Assembly (NCBI GenBank): GCA_028713595.1
Contig: JAQTNZ010000088.1
Span: 1 to 8,228, forward strand
Direction: 5' to 3'
Source of the DNA: Methylovulum sp.
Lineage (GTDB): Bacteria; Pseudomonadota; Gammaproteobacteria; Methylococcales; Methylomonadaceae
DNA: 8,228 nucleotides
Shown: positions 6,369 to 8,228 of the stretch, piece after piece
How positions within the stretch are numbered: the stretch's first letter is position 1
Layout: the number at the start of each line of letters is the position of its first letter
Made by a program: the position numbers and the translations under genes
The notes under the pieces: model-generated
Seen by the model: only the letters and a program-made list of their open reading frames with translations
Told to the model about the DNA's origin: nothing
The model's database searches: none

Positions 6369-6411
6369 CAACACTTAACGATCACTGCCGCATAGGTAGC
6401 TTAAAATAAAA

Positions 6412-6416
6412 GAGAG
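6412..6416 (+). promoter_or_regulatory. Ribosome-binding site of gltA
   Basis: GAGAG lies 7 nt before the ATG at 6424. The same GAGAGAAAA block precedes another ATG at 6330, in the upstream leader copy. Confidence 0.65.
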
Positions 6417-6423
6417 AAAACCC

Positions 6424-7725
6424 ATGACCGAATTACGCAGCTTTGCCTTAAATGAAAACGGCCAGACTTTATGCGAGTTACCCGTCCTGACCGGAACCAC
6501 AGGGCCTAATGTCGTTGATGTCCAGGCCTTGTATAAACACACGGGCATGTTCACTTATGATCCCGGCTTTAACTCGACCGCAAGTTGCCGCTCCACGATC
6601 ACGTTTATTGACGGTGAAGAGGGGGTTTTGCTTTACCGTGGCTATCCTATCGAACAGCTTGCCGAACAATGTAATTTTCTCGAAGTGTGCTATCTGATCC
6701 TAAACGGCGAATTACCCGCTAGCGAAGAATTGAGCACTTTCCAACACAACATCACCATGCACACGATGGTGCATGACCAACTGAACAACTTCTTCAAAGG
6801 CTTTCGTCGTGACGCGCATCCGATGGCGATTATGGTCGGGGTTGTGGGGGCATTGTCGGCGTTCTATCATGACGCATTGGACATCCGTTCCAAAAGTGAC
6901 CGCGAAATGTGCGCGATACGCCTGATTGCCAAAGTCCCGACCATTGTCGCCATGTGCCATAAATACAGCATAGGCATGCCGTTTATGTATCCGCAAAACA
7001 AACTCAGTTATGTGGAAAACTTCCTGCGCATGATGCACGCGACCCCTTGTGACGACTATGTCGCCAATCCGGTGCTGGTACGCGCCTTGGACAGGATACT
7101 GATCCTGCATGCCGACCACGAACAAAACGCCTCCACCTCCACCGTGCGTTTGGCAGGTTCCAGCGGAGCCAATCCGTTTGCCTGCATCACCGCCGGTATC
7201 GCCTGTTTATGGGGTGCGGCGCATGGCGGAGCCAATGAAGCGGTCTTGAACATGCTGGAAAAAATCGGCGATGTCTCGAAAATTCCTGAGTTCATCAAAA
7301 AAGCTAAAGACAAAAATGATCCGTTCCGCCTGATGGGCTTTGGCCATCGGGTGTATAAAAACCATGACCCCCGCGCCAAACTCATGCGCAGCACCTGCCA
7401 CGAAGTGCTGAATGAATTGGGCCTACACGACAACAAACTGTTTAAACTGGCGTTGGAATTGGAACGCATTGCCCTGGAAGACGAGTATTTCATCGAGAAA
7501 AAACTCTACCCGAACGTCGATTTTTATTCCGGCATCGTCTTACACGCCTTAGGCATACCCACCAACATGTTCACCGCGATGTTCGCCATGGGCCGGACAG
7601 TGGGCTGGATAGCCCATTGGGATGAAATGATCTCTGACCCTGAACAAAAAATCGGTAGGCCAAGACAGCTGTACACAGGCGCAATCCGCCGTGACGTTCC
7701 GGCTGACCATCGTAAATCCAATTGA
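6424..7725 (+). CDS. gltA: Citrate synthase (type II, hexameric)
   Basis: It condenses acetyl-CoA with oxaloacetate to citrate, the first TCA-cycle step, in the cytoplasm. The 433-aa length fits the Gram-negative type II enzyme (E. coli 427). Catalytic residues are visible: H232 in [13 protein letters not shown]267 in [14 protein letters not shown]308 in [16 protein letters not shown] and D366 in YPNVDFYSG. The N-terminal beta domain, with [24 protein letters not shown], is characteristic of the NADH-regulated hexameric type rather than 2-methylcitrate synthase. The start is supported by GAGAG 7 nt upstream. It follows eda on the same strand after a structured 222-bp spacer, so it may have its own promoter or differential expression there. 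Confidence 0.98.
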   Translation: MTELRSFALNENGQTLCELPVLTGTTGPNVVDVQALYKHTGMFTYDPGFNSTASCRSTITFIDGEEGVLLYRGYPIEQLAEQCNFLEVCYLILNGELPASEELSTFQHNITMHTMVHDQLNNFFKGFRRDAHPMAIMVGVVGALSAFYHDALDIRSKSDREMCAIRLIAKVPTIVAMCHKYSIGMPFMYPQNKLSYVENFLRMMHATPCDDYVANPVLVRALDRILILHADHEQNASTSTVRLAGSSGANPFACITAGIACLWGAAHGGANEAVLNMLEKIGDVSKIPEFIKKAKDKNDPFRLMGFGHRVYKNHDPRAKLMRSTCHEVLNELGLHDNKLFKLALELERIALEDEYFIEKKLYPNVDFYSGIVLHALGIPTNMFTAMFAMGRTVGWIAHWDEMISDPEQKIGRPRQLYTGAIRRDVPADHRKSN

Positions 7726-7734
7726 TGATAAAGG

Positions 7735-7781
7735 AAGGCTAACCTCGTCTCTTTATTGCCAAGAAGCAACCTATTAGCCTT
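7735..7781 (+). repeat. Inverted repeat after gltA
   Basis: AAGGCTAA (7735-7742) pairs with TTAGCCTT (7774-7781), extendable by GG/CC with a bulge, over a 31-nt loop. It begins 10 nt past the gltA stop codon. It could contribute to 3'-end formation but lacks a T tract directly after it. Confidence 0.4.
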
Positions 7782-7837
7782 TCCCGCAACATAGCAGTCT
7801 TTTAAAATTTCCTCGCCCAGCCAATCTTAGGCCACAA

Positions 7838-7871
7838 ACAAGGAACCAAAAAACTATTTTTGGTTCCTTGT
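7838..7871 (+). terminator. Hairpin, probable gltA terminator
   Basis: A perfect 15-bp stem (7838-7852 with 7857-7871) encloses the loop ACTA. The stem has AAGGAACC at the base and an A5/T5 tract towards the loop. It lies between gltA and the ATPase gene. There is no T run after the stem, so its efficiency is uncertain; it is nearly symmetric and could act in either direction or as a protein-binding site. Confidence 0.5.
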
Positions 7872-7907
7872 CCTGAAAATCCCCCCAAAATTTTCAAACA
7901 ATCATCT

Positions 7908-7913
7908 TATAAT
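7908..7913 (+). promoter_or_regulatory. -10 element candidate for the ATPase gene
   Basis: A consensus TATAAT sits 42 nt before the ATPase start codon, downstream of the hairpin at 7838-7871. No good -35 lies 16-18 nt upstream, so the call rests on the -10 alone. Confidence 0.35.
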
Positions 7914-7955
7914 AGCGGGCATATCTTATGCTGCTAAACTTTGTAAAAACCCATC

Positions 7956-8228
7956 ATGTTAAATTCACTGGTCATAAAAAACTTTCGGATGCTGGAAGAT
8001 TTTTCCGTAGCAAAACTGGGGCGACTTAACTTGATTGTAGGCAAGAACAATTCAGGGAAAAGCTCGGTACTTGAGGCGTTACGGATTTATGCGGGTGAGG
8101 CGAATGTTAATTTACTGAAAGAAATAGCCGAAAACCATAATGAAAAATTTCCTTTAGCCGAGGAAAGCAACCAAGAATTTAACGCCCAGTTTCCTTATGA
8201 GGATTTATTTACAGGCCGACAACCTTCC
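7956..8228 (+). CDS. AAA/OLD-like ATPase, N-terminal part (3' end outside window)
   Basis: The first 91 residues are present and the frame stays open to the window edge. The N-terminus follows the SMC/RecF/OLD pattern: strand SLVIKNFRMLEDF, then LGRLNLIVGKNNSGKSSVLEALRIY with the Walker A P-loop G29-K-N-N-S-G-K-S36. This is typical of AAA_15/AAA_21 ATPases with an ABC-type head, common in OLD nucleases, retron-associated ATPases and other anti-phage systems as well as in uncharacterised proteins. The nuclease or partner domain lies outside the window, so the subtype cannot be decided. No Shine-Dalgarno site precedes the ATG; the only other nearby upstream ATG (7928) is out of frame. The sequence is visibly more AT-rich than the metabolic genes, which fits an accessory gene. 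Confidence 0.85.
   Translation, partial: MLNSLVIKNFRMLEDFSVAKLGRLNLIVGKNNSGKSSVLEALRIYAGEANVNLLKEIAENHNEKFPLAEESNQEFNAQFPYEDLFTGRQPS

Larger units (their letters stand above)
6221..6427 (+). repeat. Tandem duplication of the gltA leader
   Basis: Two imperfect copies are visible. Copy 1 is 6221-6254 plus 6310-6334; copy 2 is 6371-6427 and leads into gltA. Both share TTAACG.TCA.TGCC, a TAG then GCTTAAA, and then ATAAAA(CA)GAGAGAAAA.CCATGA. By eye 18 of the first 25 positions agree, and the right part is nearly identical. Copy 1 is split by the hairpin at 6255-6307. The second copy provides the working ribosome-binding site and start of gltA. Confidence 0.65.

Noticed and set aside
6221..6427. 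CRISPR-like or phage attachment-site repeat
   Set aside because: There are only two imperfect copies, with no regular spacers and no integrase; a local leader duplication explains them better.
6424..7725. 2-methylcitrate synthase (prpC)
   Set aside because: The N-terminal beta domain and 433-aa length fit type II citrate synthase; PrpC is shorter, and no prp gene is adjacent.

Overview
This window looks like a chromosomal segment from a gammaproteobacterium of moderate G+C content. The clustering of zwf, edd and eda with a hexameric-type citrate synthase gene is typical of Methylococcales (type I methanotrophs), where the Entner-Doudoroff branch cleaves hexose phosphate made from formaldehyde by the ribulose monophosphate cycle. 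The lineage is an inference: no methane oxidation or RuMP gene lies in the window.

Layout. Positions 3-230 (+) hold the end of a HAD-family phosphatase. Positions 365-1196 (-) hold a compact three-gene operon: a 77-aa thioredoxin-like protein with a CPVC motif, then a 57-aa single-span membrane protein that is easily missed, then a secreted six-cysteine protein I do not recognise. The operon has a near-consensus promoter (TTGACA, 17 bp, TATAGT) whose -10 is covered by a 19-bp palindrome, and it ends in two tandem intrinsic terminators. A 317-bp divergent spacer (1197-1513) separates it from the metabolic block.

The metabolic block (+, 1514-7725) is zwf, edd, a gene for a secreted DUF1287 protein, eda and gltA. 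Zwf makes 6-phosphogluconolactone, Edd dehydrates 6-phosphogluconate to KDPG, and Eda splits KDPG to pyruvate and glyceraldehyde 3-phosphate. GltA then condenses acetyl-CoA with oxaloacetate. The lactonase (pgl) step is absent from the cluster. The DUF1287 protein has no obvious metabolic link to its neighbours.

The 222-bp eda-gltA spacer is the most structured non-coding stretch. It has a near-tandem duplication of the gltA leader, including the ribosome-binding site and start region. The upstream copy is split by a perfect 19-bp-arm hairpin. After gltA comes a spacer with two inverted repeats, then the 5' end of an AAA/OLD-like ATPase gene that runs off the window and may belong to an accessory or defence locus.

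No tRNA, rRNA, CRISPR array, transposase or integrase was seen. The parts most worth following up are the small redox operon with its operator-promoter and the duplicated, hairpin-interrupted gltA leader.
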